Part shown: positions 37,438 to 50,900 of the stretch, piece by piece
Layout: each line of letters begins with the position of its first letter
Numbering within the stretch: position 1 is the stretch's first letter
Assembly: GCA_017893485.1 (NCBI GenBank)
Contig: CM030361.1
Span: 311,921,469 to 311,985,468, forward strand
Length of the DNA: 64,000 nt
Direction: 5' to 3'
Origin: Hemerocallis citrina
Lineage: Eukaryota > Streptophyta > Magnoliopsida > Asparagales > Asphodelaceae
Position numbers and translations under genes: made by a program
Notes under the pieces: model-generated
What the model saw: only the letters and a program-made list of their open reading frames with translations
Told to the model about the DNA's origin: nothing
Database searches by the model: none

Positions 37438-37939
37438 TGTCACGCCCCGCTTTCCAAAAATGCAGAATACGAGCGCGTAAAAAAAGCCCAGCGAATTTTT
37501 ATTTCTTTACAACATATTACAGAAATAATCAGAGTCGGAAGCCATAAAAGTCAACCACATGCACACATGAACCAAATACCAACAAGAATACTTGAAATAA
37601 AAATATATTAATCTCAAATAGTTATGATCTGCATAACACAAATAATCCTGGCTCACATCGCCCAAATACAAGAATAAATACAAGTCTCAAAATACAATAT
37701 TGTTCAAGCAACTACAAGAAATAATAATAGAAGAATTCCATCATCTAGTACATCATGTCACCAATCCCGTCTGGAACCTGTCCTCCAAAATCTGCAATAC
37801 AACGAATGCAGGAAAGAGGAGAAGAGAAAACACAAGTACCCTTCAATTGCAAGTCGCGGGTCACAAATAGAGTAGGATACAAGCACATGGAATGGGGAAA
37901 ACTAACTAGCACATGGTATAGGTATAATGTCAACATAGA

Positions 37940-38170
37940 CAACTAGCATGGTAAAAGTGTCAAGTGTACACGGCATAAATCAAGTGTCAAGTAAACAAGT
38001 ATCCTATTACATGCATCAAGTGTCAAGTGTCGTGTAATCATGTATCAAGTATCATGTCTCATGTAATCAAGTCTCATGTAATTAAGTCTCATGTATCAAG
38101 TCTCATGTATCAAGTAAACAGGTATCATGTCAAGTATCATGTTCAAGTATCATGTTCAAGTCTTGTGTGA
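37940..38170 (-). repeat. Short degenerate repeats within the solo LTR (TCAAGT / CATGT words)
   Basis: Irregular repeats of CAAGTGTCAAGT, AAGTATCATGT and AAGTCTCATGTA cover about 230 bases. The same position in the truncated LTR (26590-26770) has ACATGTAAACAAGTAAAC-type repeats. This LTR segment therefore expands as a variable short repeat in each copy. Confidence 0.7.
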
Positions 38171-38293
38171 TTACTATCTAGGTAGCATGACATGCCGCCC
38201 ACACCACATGGTTGCTACAACACCACAGTTTCGCTTTAGATTTCGTAGGGGGCCATACAGGGCAGTGTACTCAGGTATTCACAGAATCACAGA

Positions 38294-38345
38294 ACTTGGT
38301 CGGTAAACTTGATCGGTATACTTGGTCGGTATACTTTGTCGGTAA
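38294..38345 (-). repeat. 13-bp tandem repeat ACTTGGTCGGTAT, 4 copies
   Basis: Four adjacent 13-bp units: ACTTGGTCGGTAA, ACTTGATCGGTAT, ACTTGGTCGGTAT and ACTTTGTCGGTAA. It lies in the solo LTR between the CACATGGTTGCTAC and CCCATTAAAACCCCGG blocks. I did not see it in the truncated copy. Confidence 0.85.
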
Positions 38346-40338
38346 CATGTCATATAGAAAATACAAGTCTCCTTCCGAGTACACATTTCTGCACTATCCA
38401 CTAGTAGATCTGTCCCATTAAAACCCCGGCTTGATTATTTATTATTATTCTCAAACAGGCAGGTATAAGCATGAATCAGAGTCAAACCAACATGGTATAA
38501 TCAGGTTTAGTTTCTGGGAAACAAATATACAAGCATGGATGATATACATTCACATATACGAGCAAAATAGTTTAGGTTCATAATCAGGACAGCAAGACCA
38601 AGCAGTACTAAAACAGTGATTCTAAGAGCTACAGGCATGCAAATCACGATCCGTCAATGGATCTGGAAAGTAGACAACCACACGCATCCAACGAGTATAA
38701 TAAAGTGATATACTAGTTCACAACATCTCAACTCAAAACTGAATTGAACACAGATTTTTGGTTCAACCAGAAAACAGGGGAACAACTTCAAAAGCATAAA
38801 AACAGCATGAAAATACATGAAATAATTCCACAAAAAATCTGGGGTAATCCTGTATAGGTATAGACTCAAAATAACAAATTTCATAATATTCCAGTAAGTA
38901 TAGATAAGTCATAAAAAATAAGAAGCAACACAAAAACATGGTTTGACGAATCTGGAATTTCTCAACACTACTGTACGAAAACAAGGATATCTCGCAATCA
39001 GCGAACCGAAATCCAATTCCGCCAAAACGAAGTGAAAATAGATAGATTTTTCCAAATTTCATATCTCACAAATAATTTTCATAAAACATAAGGAATTAGG
39101 GTGAAAACTGTGTTCCTTACTGAACAGCACGCATATTACAGCACAAGGTGAATTTAGAAAAGAACATGAAACACTTCAATAAACTTATCTTTTAAATACA
39201 CCAAAAATCTGGGTAGTCCCTAGTATCATAAGGAAACCTAGTATCATAAGGAAACACCGAGCAAAATATTATACTAAGATATTATGTATATCCTAGTTCT
39301 TGAAAATAATTTGTTAACAAATTTTACACAAAACATAATCTGAAATCTATCGACACGGCTGTACCAAAAACATCATATCTCAGTCATACGAACTCCAAAT
39401 CAAGTAAAACCAGTGGGGTTTGAAAATAGACACAATTATCTACAATTCACTTTTAATTTTGAAGTTCAAATTTGGACATTAGCATGGGTTAAAACAGCTA
39501 ACAATACAGAACAAACTGCACATACAGATTTCACATCTCTAGACAAAAACATCATAACTCACACAATTTTGATCCAAACTTAACCAAACATGAAATACAA
39601 CCTACTAAACATCTAAACATCATGTTTTAGGGATTATAACATTTCCAAACCTATTGTTTCACATGGGCAATCAATCAAACACATAGCATGAAATTAGTCA
39701 CATACACGAACAAAATCAAGTTTGGGTAAAACCTAGGTCATTAACCTATCAAATTTCATGTCATAAGTCATCTATGGCCAAATTTATCACAATAGAGACA
39801 AACCCATCAAAGAGAAACACAAGTTTTGGTCGTCTTTAGACCCAACTACTCTAGGTGTGAACTTTTTGACTTTTATCAACCTAATGAAATTTTGTACAAG
39901 TTACTTGCCTCTTAATGGAGTGAATATGATGCCAACGAGCCTTAGGAACAAAATCCACGAGCGAAATCCTTCCTAGCGCGAATCCAAGCGAACCCACGAA
40001 CCAAAAAGCTCCTACAAACGAACTCCTTAAAGCAACGAACCAAAGTGGATGATACCTACTTGAAGAATCACCAAAGGGGAGAGTTTGATGATGTTGATGA
40101 TGTGGATGGTGGTCTTGGATGGTGTCGGCCACAAGGGAAACAAGCAAGGTGTAAGGGTTGAAGGTTTGTAGTATGTGGTGGCTTGTAATGGGGTCGGATT
40201 GGAGATGTGGAGGGGTGAGGGAGGGCCGGTTTGTAGGGGATTATGCAGGGCGGGATTTGGAAAGGAAATAAAAGGAGGCCGAATTGTATTTTTGAGAGGG
40301 AGAAAGAATAGGATCAGGGTTAGGGTTAATTAGGATTA

Positions 40339-40355
40339 GGATATTATATAAGGAG
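40339..40355 (-). promoter_or_regulatory. TATA box of the minus-strand solo LTR
   Basis: On the minus strand, CTCCTTATATAATATCC is followed about 45-55 bases later by a CT-rich TTCTTTCTCCCTCTC stretch, resembling a plant LTR core promoter. It lies about 420 bp from the 5' end of the LTR. It is the main evidence for minus orientation. Confidence 0.5.
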
Positions 40356-40773
40356 ATTAATTTGGGCTAATGGGTTGTGGGTTTGGGTATGTAGTAATAG
40401 GTATACAAATGGGTAATAGGTATTGGGTCAAATTCAAATGAGGATACAATTTATAGTGAATTCTATGGCTCCTAAAAATCTCCTTAAGTGTCAAAAATAA
40501 TAATTTTGGGAAAACACCACCAAAAATCCATCACATCATCCAAATAAATAATAATAATGAACGAGACCAAGAAAATGAGAAAAAGAACTCAAAACGGCGA
40601 AAATGAACAATTCGGCGAACAAGCGACACTAGGAGCTCAAAAAATGAAAGAAAAAGAATATATATATTGAAAATAATCCAATATACGGTTCCGAAAAAAA
40701 ACAAGAGATATAAAAATACAAAAAAATGAAAAATACACTCCAAAATACATAAAAATGAAAAACAGGGGTTATA

Positions 40774-43700
40774 AGTTCACTATTTTTCGATCACTTTCAT
40801 GAGATTTCGAATTTTAATGTTTTGGCCTCATTTTGTGGTTTATAGTGCATAACTTCCGATCGTTTTTGTGGAATTTTGTATTTGACTGTTTTAGCCTCAT
40901 TTGTGGACTATAGTCCACAGTTTTCGTCCACTTTCGTGATATTTTTAGGTTTCCCTCATATTGTGGGTTGTACACTGTTTCTGGTCACTTTCATGAGATT
41001 TTGTATTTTACAGTTTTGGCCTCATTTTGGGGGTTATAGTCCACAGTTTCCGGCCGTTTTCGTGAAATATTGTATTTGATTGTTTTAGCCTCATTTGTGG
41101 GCGTCCACAGTTTTCGTCCACTTTTGTGAGAATTTTTATTTCCCACAATTTGTAGGCTATTGTACACTGTTTTCGATCACTTTCATGAGATTTCGTATTT
41201 TACTGTTTTGGCCTCATCTTATGGATTATAGTCCACAGTTTCAGACCGTTTTCGTGAAATTATGTATTTGACTGTTTCAGCCTCATTTGTGTGCTATAGT
41301 CTACAATTTTCGCCCACTTTCATGAGATTTTTAATTTTCCATCTTTTTTGGGCTGTACACTGTTTTTTATCACTTTCACGAGTTTTCGTATTTTACTGTT
41401 TTGGCCTCATTTTGTGGGTTATAGTCCACAGTTTCCGGCCGTTTTCTTGAAAATTTTATTTGACTGTTTTAGCATCATATGTGGGATATAGTCCAGAGTT
41501 TTCGGCCACTTTCGTGAGAATTATTATTTCCCATATTTTCTGGTTACACTGTTTTCTATCACTTTCATGAGATTTAGTATTTTACTGTTTTGGCCTCATT
41601 TTGTGGGTTATAGTCCACTGTTTCCGACCGTTTTTGCGAAATTCTGTATTTGACTATTTTAGCCTCATTTGTGCACTATAGTCCACAGTTTACGAATACT
41701 TCGTCAGATTTGTTCTTTCCTACTCTTTGTTTGCTATAGTACACAGTTTTCGATCACTTTCATGAGATTTTTTATTTTACTATATTGACCTCATTTTGTG
41801 GGTTATATTCCACAGTTTCCGACCATTTTTGTGAAATTTTATATTTTACTGTTTTAGCCTCATTTGGGTGTTATAGTCCACAGTTTTCGGATGCTTTCAT
41901 GAGAAATTTTATTTCCCACATTTTATGGGCTATACAGTACACTGTTTTTTATCACTTTCATGAGATTTTTTATTTTAATGTTTTGGCCTCATTTTGTGGT
42001 TTATAGTCCATAGATTCCGACGGTTTTCGTGAAACATTGTATTTGACTGTTTTAGCCTCTTTTTTGGGCTATATAGTCCACACATTTCGGACACTTTCGT
42101 AAGAATTTTTTTTCCCCACATTTTGTGGGCTATAGTACACTGTTTTTCGATCACTTTCATGAGATTTCTTATTTTAATGTTTTGGCCACATTTTGTGGTT
42201 TATACTGCATAGTTTCCGACCGTTTTCGTGAAATTTTGTATGACTGTTTTAGCCTCATTTGTGGGCTATAGTCCACAGTTTTCGTCCACTTTCGTGATAT
42301 TTTTTAGTTTTACCTCATTTTGTGTGTTGTACACTGTTTTAGATCACTTTCATGAGATCTCGTATCTTACTGTTTTGGCCTCATTTTGTGGGTTATAGTC
42401 AAAATTTTCCGGCCGTTTTCGTGAAATATTGTATATGATTGTTTTAGCCTCATTTGTGGGCTATAGTCCACTGTTTTCGGCCACTTTTCGGACACTTTCG
42501 TAAAATATTTTTTTCCCCACATTTTGTGTTCTATAGTACACTGTTTTCGATCACTTTCATGAGATTTCGTATTTTAATGTTTTGGCCTCATTTTGTGAGT
42601 GACAGTCCAAACTTTTCGACCGTTTTATTGGTATTTTTTATTTGCCTGTTTTAGCCTCATTGTGGGTTATAGTCCACAGTTTTCGGGCACTTTCGTGAGA
42701 TTTTTTATTTCCCTCATTTTGTGGGCTATAGTTCACTATCTTCGATCACTTTCATGAGATTTGGTATTTACTGTTTTGGCCTCATCTCGTGGGTTATATA
42801 GTCCACAGTTTCAGACCGTTTTTGTGAAATTATGTATTTGACTGTTTCAGCCTCATTTGTGTGCTATAGTCCACAATTTTTGCCCACTTTGGTGAGATTT
42901 TTAATTTTTCATCATTTTTGGGCTGTACACTATTTTTTATCACTTTCATGAGATTTCGTATTTTATTGTTTTGGCCTCATTTTGTGGGTTATAGTCCACA
43001 GTTTCCGGCCATTTTCGTGAAAATTTTGTTTGACTTTTTTAGCATCATATGTGGGATATTGTCCACAGTTTTCGGCCACTTTTGTGAGAATTTTTATTTC
43101 CCCACATTGTGTGGGTACACTGTTTTCGATCACTTTCATGAGAATTAGTATCTTACTATTTTGGCCTCATTTTGTGGGTTATAGTACACTGTTTCCGACC
43201 GTTTTCGTGAAATTTTGTATTTGACTGTTTTAGCCTCATTTTGGGCTATAGACCACAGTTTTCGGATACTTCGTCGGATTTTTTATTTCCCACATTTTGT
43301 TTTCTATAATACACTGTTTTCGATCACTTTCTTGAGATTTCTTATTTTACTGTGTTGACCACATTTTGTGGGTTATATTCCACCGTTTCCGACGGTTTTC
43401 GTGAAATTTTGTATTTGACTGTTTTAGCCTCATTTGTGTGCTATAGTCCATAGTTTTCGGACACTTTCAAGAGAATTTTATTTCCCACCTTTTATGGGCT
43501 ATACTGTACACTGTTTTTTATCACTTCCATCAGATTTTGTATTTTAATGTTTTGGCCTCATTTCGTGGTTTATAGTCCATAGTTTCTAACGGTTGTCGTG
43601 AAATTTTGTATTTGACTGTTTTAGCCTCCTTTTTGGGCTATAGTCCACAGTTTTCGGACACTTTCGTGAGAAAAAAAAATTCCCACATTTTGTCGGCTAG

Positions 43701-46700
43701 TACATTGTTTTTTTATTGCTTTCTTGAGATTTCGTATTTTAATGTTTTGGCCTCATTTTGTGGTTTATACTGCATAGTTTCCGACCGTTTTCGTGAAATT
43801 TTGTATTTTACTGTTTTGGCCTCATTTGTGGGCTATAGTCCAAAGTTTTCACCCACTTTGGTGACATTTTTAATTTTCCTTCATTTTGTGGGCTGTACAC
43901 TGTTTTTAATCACTTTCAATGGATTTCTTATTTTACTATTTTGGCCTCATTTTGTGGGTTATAGTCCACAGTTTCCGGCTGTTTTCGTGAAAATTTTATT
44001 TGACTATTTTAGCATCATAAGAGGGATGTAGTCCACAGTTTTCGGCCACTTTCGCGAAAATTTTTATTTCCCACAGTTTGTGGGTATACAATTTTCGATC
44101 ACTTTCATGAGATTTAGTATTTTATTGTTTTGGCTTCATTTTGTGGGTTATAGTCCACAGTTTCCGACCGTTTTTGTGAAAATTTGTATTTGACTATTTA
44201 AACCTCATTTGGGGCTATAGTCCACAGTTTTCGGATACTTCGTCAGATTTTTTATTTACCACATTTTGTTTGCTATAGTACACTGTTTTCGATCACTTTC
44301 ATGAGATTTCGTATTTTACTGTATTAACCTCATTTTGTGGGTTATATTCCACTGTTTCCGACCATTTTCGTGAAATTTTGTTTTTTACTATTTTAGCCTC
44401 ATTTGTGTGCTATAGTCCACAGTTTTCGGACACTTTCATGAGAATTTTTAATTCCCACTTTTTATGGGCTATACAGTACACTGTTTTTTATCACTTTCAT
44501 GAGATTTTGTACCGTAATGTTTTGGTCTCATTTTGTGGTTTATAGTCCATTGATTCCGACGGTTTTCGTCAAATTTTGTATTTGATTATTTTAGACTCAT
44601 TTTTGGGCTACATAGTCCACAGTTTTCGGACACTTTCGTGAGAATTTATTTTCCCACATTGTGTGGGCTATAGTACACTGTTTTTCGATCTCTTTCATGA
44701 GATTTCGTATTTTAATGTTTTGGCCTCATTTTGTGATTTATACTGCATAGTTTCTGGCCGTTTTCGTGAAATTTTGTATTTGACTATTTTAGCCTCATTT
44801 GTGGGCTATAGACCATAGTTTTCGTGCACTTTCGTGAGATTTTTTATTTCCCTCATTTTCTTGGCTATAGTTCACTGTTTTCGTTCACTTTCATGAGATT
44901 TCGTATTTTACTGTTTTGGCCCCATTTTGTGAGTTATTATCCATAGTTTCCGACCATTTTCGTGAAATTTTGTATTTGACTGTTTCAGCCTCATTTGTGG
45001 GCAATAGTCCACAGTTTTCGTACACTTCGGTGAGATTTTTAATTTTGCTCATTTTGTGGGCTGTACACTGTTTTTTATCACATTCAATTTATTTCGTATT
45101 TTACTGTTTTGGCCTCATTTTATGGGTTATAGTCCACAGTTTCCAGCTGTTTTCGTGAAAATTTTATTTGACTGTTTTAGCATCATATGTGGGATATAGT
45201 CCACAGTTTTCGGCCACTTTCGTGAGAATTTTTATTTCCCACATTTTGTGGGTACACTGTTTTCGATCACTTTCATGAGATTTAGTATTTTACTGTTTTG
45301 GCTTCATTTTGTGGGTTATAGTCCACAGTTTCCGACCGTTTTCGTGAAAATTTGTATTTGACTATTTTAACCTTATTTGTTGGCTATAGTCCACAGTTTT
45401 CCGGAACTTTCGTGAGATTTTTATTTCCCTTATTTTCTTGGCTATATATCACTGTTTTCGCTCACTTTCATGAGTTTCGTATTTTACTGTTTTGGCCTCA
45501 TTTTGTGGGTTATTGTCCACAGTTTCCCCCCATTTTCGTGAAAAATTTTTATTTGACTGTTTCAGCCTCATTTGTGGGCTATAGTTCAAAGTTTTCGCCC
45601 ACTTTAGTGAGAATTTTAATTTTTCTCATTTTGTGGGATGTACACTGTTTTTTATCAATTTCAATGGATTTCGTATTTTACTATCTTGGCCTCATTTTGT
45701 GGGTTATAGTCCACAGTTTCCGACCATTTTCATGATAATTTTATTTGACTGTTTTAGCATCATATGAGGGATATAGTCCACAGTTTTCGGCCACTTTCGG
45801 GAGAATTTTTATTTTCCACAGTTTGTGGGTACACAGTTTTCGATCACTTTCATGAGATTTAGTATTTTACTGTTTTGGCTTCATTTTGTGGGTTATAGTC
45901 CACAGTTTCCGACCGTTTTCGTGAAAATTTGTATTTGACTATTTTAACCTTATTTGTTGGCTATAGTCCACAGTTTTTGGATACTTCGTCAGATTTTTTA
46001 TTTACCACATTTTGTTTGCTATAGTACACTGTTTTCGATCACTTTCATGAGATTTCGTATTTTACTGTATTAATCTCATTTTGTGGGTTATATTCCACTG
46101 TTTCCGACCGTTTTCGTGAAATTTTGTTTTTTACTATTTTAGCCTCATTTGTGTGCTATAGTCCATAGTTTTCGGACACTTTCATGAGAATTTTTAATTC
46201 CCACTTTTTATGGGCTAGACAGTACACTGTTCTTTATCACTTTCATGAGATTTTGTACTTTAATGTTTTGGTCTCATTTGGTGGTTTATAGTCCGTTGAT
46301 TCCGATGGTTTTCGTCAAATTTTGTATTTGATTATTTTAGACTCATTTTTGGGCTACATAGTCCACAGTTTTCGGACACTTTCGTGAGAATTTTTTTTCC
46401 CACATTGTGTGGGCTATAGTACACTGTTTTTCGATCGCTTTCATGAGATTTTGTATTTTAATGTTTTGGCCACATTTTGTGATTTATACTACATAGTTTC
46501 CGGCCGTTTTCGTGAAATTTTGTATTTGACTATTTTAGCCTCATTTGTGGGCTATAGTAATAGTTTTCATGCACTTTCGTGAGATTTTTTATTTCCCTCA
46601 TTTTCTTGGCTATAGTTCACTGTTTTTGTTCACTTTCATGAGATTTCGTATTTTACTGGCTATTGTCCATAGTTTCCAACCATTTTCGTGAAATTTTGTA

Positions 46701-47990
46701 TTTGACTATTTCATCCTCATTTGTGGGCAATAGTCCACAGTTTTCGTACACTTTGGTGAGATTTTAAATTTTGCTCATTTTGTGGGCTGTACACTGTTTT
46801 TCATCACATTCAATTTATTTCGTATTTTACAGGTTTTGGCCTCATTTTGTGGGTTATAGTCCACAGTTTCCGGCTGTTTTCGTGAAAATTTTATTTGACT
46901 GTTTTAGCATCATATGTGGGATATAGTCCATAGTTTTCGGCCACTTTCGTAAGAATTTTTATTTCCCACATTTTGTGGGTACACTGTTTTCGATCACTTT
47001 CATGAGATTTAGTATTTTACTATTTTGGCCTCATTTTGTGGGTTATAGTCCACAGTTTCCGACGGTTTTCTTGGGATTTTGTATTTGTCTGTTTTAGCCT
47101 CATTTGTGGGCTATAGTCCATAGTTTTTCGGAACTTTCGTGAGATTTTTATTTCCCTCATTTTCTTGGCTATAGTTCACTGTTTTCGTTCACTTTCATGA
47201 GTATCGTATTTTACTGTTTTGGCCTCATTTTGTGGGTTATTGTCCACAGTTTCCCCCCATTTTCGTAAAATTTTTTATTTGACTGTTTTAGCCTCATTGG
47301 TGGGCTATAGTCCACCGTTTTTGCCCACTTTGGTGAGATTTTTAATTTTTCTCATTTTGTGGGATGTACACTGTTTTTTATCAGTTTCAACGGATTTCGT
47401 ATTTTACTATTTTGGCCTCATTTTGTGGGTTGTAGTCCACAGTTTCCGGCCGTTTTTGTAAAAAATTTATTTGACTCTTTTAGCATCGTATGTGGGATAT
47501 AGTCCACAGTTTTCGCCCACTTTCGTGAGAATTATTATTTCCCACATTTTGTGGGTACACTGTTTTCGATCACTTTCTTGAGATTTAGTATTTTACTGTT
47601 TTCGCCTCATTTTGTGGGTTATACTCCACAGTTTCCGACCGTTTTCGTGAAATTTTTTATTTGACTGTTTTAGCCACATTTGTGGGCTATAGTCCACAGT
47701 TTTTGGATACTTCGTCATTTCCCACAATTTGTTTGCTATAGTACACTGTTTTCGATCACTTTTAGGAGATTTCTTATTTTACTGTATTGACCTCTGTTCG
47801 TGCGTTCTATTCCACAATTTCCGACCGTTTTCGTGAAATTTTGAATTTAACTGTTTTAGCCTAATTTTTGGGCTAGATAGTCCACAGTTTTCGGACACTT
47901 TGTGAGAATTTTTCCCCTACATTTTGTGGGCTATAGTACACTGTTTTTCGATCACTTTCATGAGATTTCGTATTTCAATGTTTTGGCCTC
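40774..47990 (+). repeat. Satellite array, block 5a (~1.73 kb HOR)
   Basis: A-B-C satellite after the solo LTR. From about 43.9 kb a higher-order unit of about 1.73 kb is clear. ACCACATTTTGTTTGCTATA is at 44258 and 46004 (1746 bp apart). AATTTTGCTC is at 45041 and 46767 (1726). The rare GTTTCCCCCCATTTTCG is at about 45518 and 47245 (about 1727). The TCAATGGATTTC or TCAACGGATTTC variant is at about 43.9, 45.6 and 47.4 kb. A perfect palindrome, TGTGGACTATAGTCCACA, lies at 40902-40919. No gene is present. Confidence 0.95.
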
Positions 47991-50900
47991 ATTTTGTGTG
48001 TTGTGCACTGTTTTTTATCACTTTCAAGAGATTTCGTATTTTACTGTTTTGGCTGCATTTTGTGGGTTATGGTGCAAAGTTTCCGGCCGTTTTCGTGAAA
48101 TATTGTATTTGACTGTTTTAGCCTCATTTGTGGGCTAATAGTCCACTGTTTTCGGCCACTTTCGTGAGAAATTTTATTTCCCACAATTTGTGTTCTGTTG
48201 TACACTGTTTTCGATCATTTTCATGAGATTTCGTCTTTTAATGTTTTGGCATCATTTTGTGAGTTATAGTCCACAATTTTCGACGGTTTTCTTGGAATTT
48301 TGTATTTGTCTATTTCAGCCTCATTTGTGGGCTATAGTCCACAGTTTTCGGGTACTTCCGTGAGATATTTTATTTCCCTCATTTTGTGGGTTATAGTTCA
48401 CTATTTTCGATCACTTTCATGAGAATTCGTATTTTACTGTTTTGGCCTCATCTTGTGGGTTATATAATCCACAGTTTCAGACCGTTTTCGTGAAATTATG
48501 TATTTGACTATTTCAGCCTCATTTTTGTGCTATAGTCCATAATTTTTGCCCACTTTCGTGAGATTTTTAATTTTCCATCATTTTTTGGGCTGTACACTGT
48601 TTTTATCACTTTCATGAGATTTCGTATTTTATTGTTTTGGTCTCATTTTGTAGATTATAGTCCACAGTTTCCGGCCATTTTCGTGCAAATTTTATTTGAC
48701 TTTTTCAGCATCATATGTGGGATATAGTCCACCGTTTTCGGCCACTTTCGTGAGAATTTTTATTTCCCACATTTTCTGATTACATTGTTTTCTATCACTT
48801 TCATGAGATTTAGTATTTTACTGTTTTGGCCCCATTTTGTGGGTTATAGTCCACTGTTTCCGACCGTTTTTGTGAAATTTTGTATTTGACTGTTTTAGCC
48901 TCATTTGTGGGCTATAGTCCACTGTTTTCGGATACTTCGTCAGATTTTTTATTTCCCACATTTTGTTTGCTATAGTACACTGTTTTCGATCACTTTCATG
49001 ACATTTCTTATTTTACTGTATTGACCTCATTTTGTGCGTTGTATTTCACAATTTCCGACCATTTTCGTGAAATTTTGTATTTGACTGTTTTAGCCTCGTT
49101 TGTGTGTTATACTCCGCAGTTTTCGGACGTTTTCATGAGAAATTTTATTTCCCACATTTTGTGGGCAATACAGTACACTGTTTTTTTTATCACTTTCATG
49201 AGATTTTGTACTTTAATGTTTTGGCCTCATTTTTTGGTTTATAGTCCCTAGATTCCGACGGTTTTCGTTAAATTTTGTATTTGACTGTTTTAGTCCACAG
49301 TTTTCCGACACTTTCGTGAGAAATTTTTTCCCCACATTGTGTGGGCTATAGTACACTGTTTTTCGATCACTTTCATGAGATTTCGTATTTTAATGTTTTG
49401 GTCTCATTTTGTTGTTTATACGGCATAGTTTCCGACTGTTTTCGTGAAATTTTGTATTTAACTATTTTAGCCTCATTTGTGGGCTATTGTCCACCGTTTT
49501 CGTCCACTTTCGTGATATTTTTAGTTTTCCCTCATTTTGTGTGCTGTACGCTGTTTTTAATCACTTTCATGAGATTTCGTATTTTACTGTTTTGGCCTCA
49601 TTTTGTGGGTTATAGTGCAAAGTTTCCGGCTGTTTTCGTGAAATATTTATTTGACTGTTTTAGCCTCATTTGTGGGCTAATAGTCCACTATTTTTGGCCA
49701 CTTTAGTGAGAAATTTTATTTCCCACATTTTATGATCTATAGTACACTGTTTTCGATCATTTTCATGAGATTTTGTATTTCAATGATTTGGCCACAATTT
49801 CTGAGTTACACTCCACAGTTTTCGACTGTTTTCTTGGAATTTTGTATTTGTCTATTTTAGCCTCATTTGTGGGCTATAGTCCGCAGTTTTCGGTCACTTT
49901 CGTGAGATCTTTTATTTCCCTCATTTTGTGGGCCATAATTCACTATTTTCGATCGCTTTCATGAGATTTCATATTTTACTGTTTTTGGTCTCATCTTGTG
50001 GGTTATAGTCCACAGTTTCAGACCATTTTCGTGAAATTATGTATTTGACTGTTTCAGCCTCATTTGTGTGCTATAGCCCACAATTTTCGCCCACTTTCGT
50101 GAGGTTTTTAATTTTCCATCATTTTTTGCGCTGTACACTGTTTTTTATCACTTTCATGAGATTTCGTATTTTACTGTTTTGGCCTCATTTTGTGGGTTAT
50201 AGTCCACGGTTTTCGGCCGTTTTCGTGAAAATTTTATTTGACTGTTTTAGCATCATATGTGGGATATAGTCCACAGTTTTCGGCCACTTTCGTAAGAATT
50301 TTTATTTCCCACATTTTGTGGGTACACTATTTTCGATCACTTTCATGATATTTAGTATGTTACTGTTTTGGCCTCATTTTGTGGGTTATAGTCCACAGTT
50401 TCCGACGGTTTTTGTGAAATTTTGTATTTGTCTGTTTTAGCCTCATTTGTGGGCTATAGTCCATAGTTTTCCGGAACTTTCGTGAGATTTTTATTTCCCT
50501 CATTTTCTTGGCTATAGTTCACTGTTTTCGATCACTTTTATTATTTTACTGTATTGACCTCATTTCGTGGGTTATATTCCACCGTTTCCAGCCGTTTTAG
50601 TGAAATTTTGTATTTGACTGTTTTACCCTCATTTGTGTGCTATAGTCCACAAATTTCGGACACTTTCTTGAGAATTTTTATTTCCCACATTTTATGGGCT
50701 ATACAGTACACTGTTTTTTTATCACTTTCATGAGATTTTGTATTTTAATGTTTTGGCGTCATTTTGTGGTTTATAGTCCAAAGTTTCCGACGGTTTTCGT
50801 AAAATTTTGTATTTGACTGTTTTAGCCACCTTTTTGGGCTATATAGTCCACATTTTTCGGACACTTTCGTGAGAAATTTTGTTTGCCACTTTTTGTGGGC

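Larger units (their letters stand above)
37438..40773 (-). mobile_element. Solo LTR, 3.34 kb, minus strand, Ty3/gypsy type
   Basis: The plus-strand left end is TGTCACGCCCCGCTTTCC and the right end is GGGGTTATA, probably a mutated GGGGTTACA, giving short inverted ends of the TG...CA type. The satellite pentamer AGTTC occurs on both sides (37433-37437 and 40774-40778), a 5-bp target duplication. The satellite text reads continuously across it once the element and one AGTTC are removed. Minus orientation follows from a TATA box at 40339-40355. There is no internal coding region, primer-binding site or second LTR, as expected after recombination between the two LTRs of a complete element. An LTR above 3 kb with these ends fits chromoviruses of the Tekay/Del type, but that is inferred. 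Confidence 0.8.

Noticed and set aside
37745..39062. Minus- and plus-strand frames of 60-99 codons in the solo LTR
   Set aside because: LTRs of this family carry no proteins; frames are short, lack motifs and are not conserved in the truncated LTR at 26109.
40310..40340. AGGGTTAGGGTTAATTAGG as a telomere-type repeat
   Set aside because: Only about two copies of TTAGGG-like text inside the solo LTR leader; no array of the plant TTTAGGG unit.
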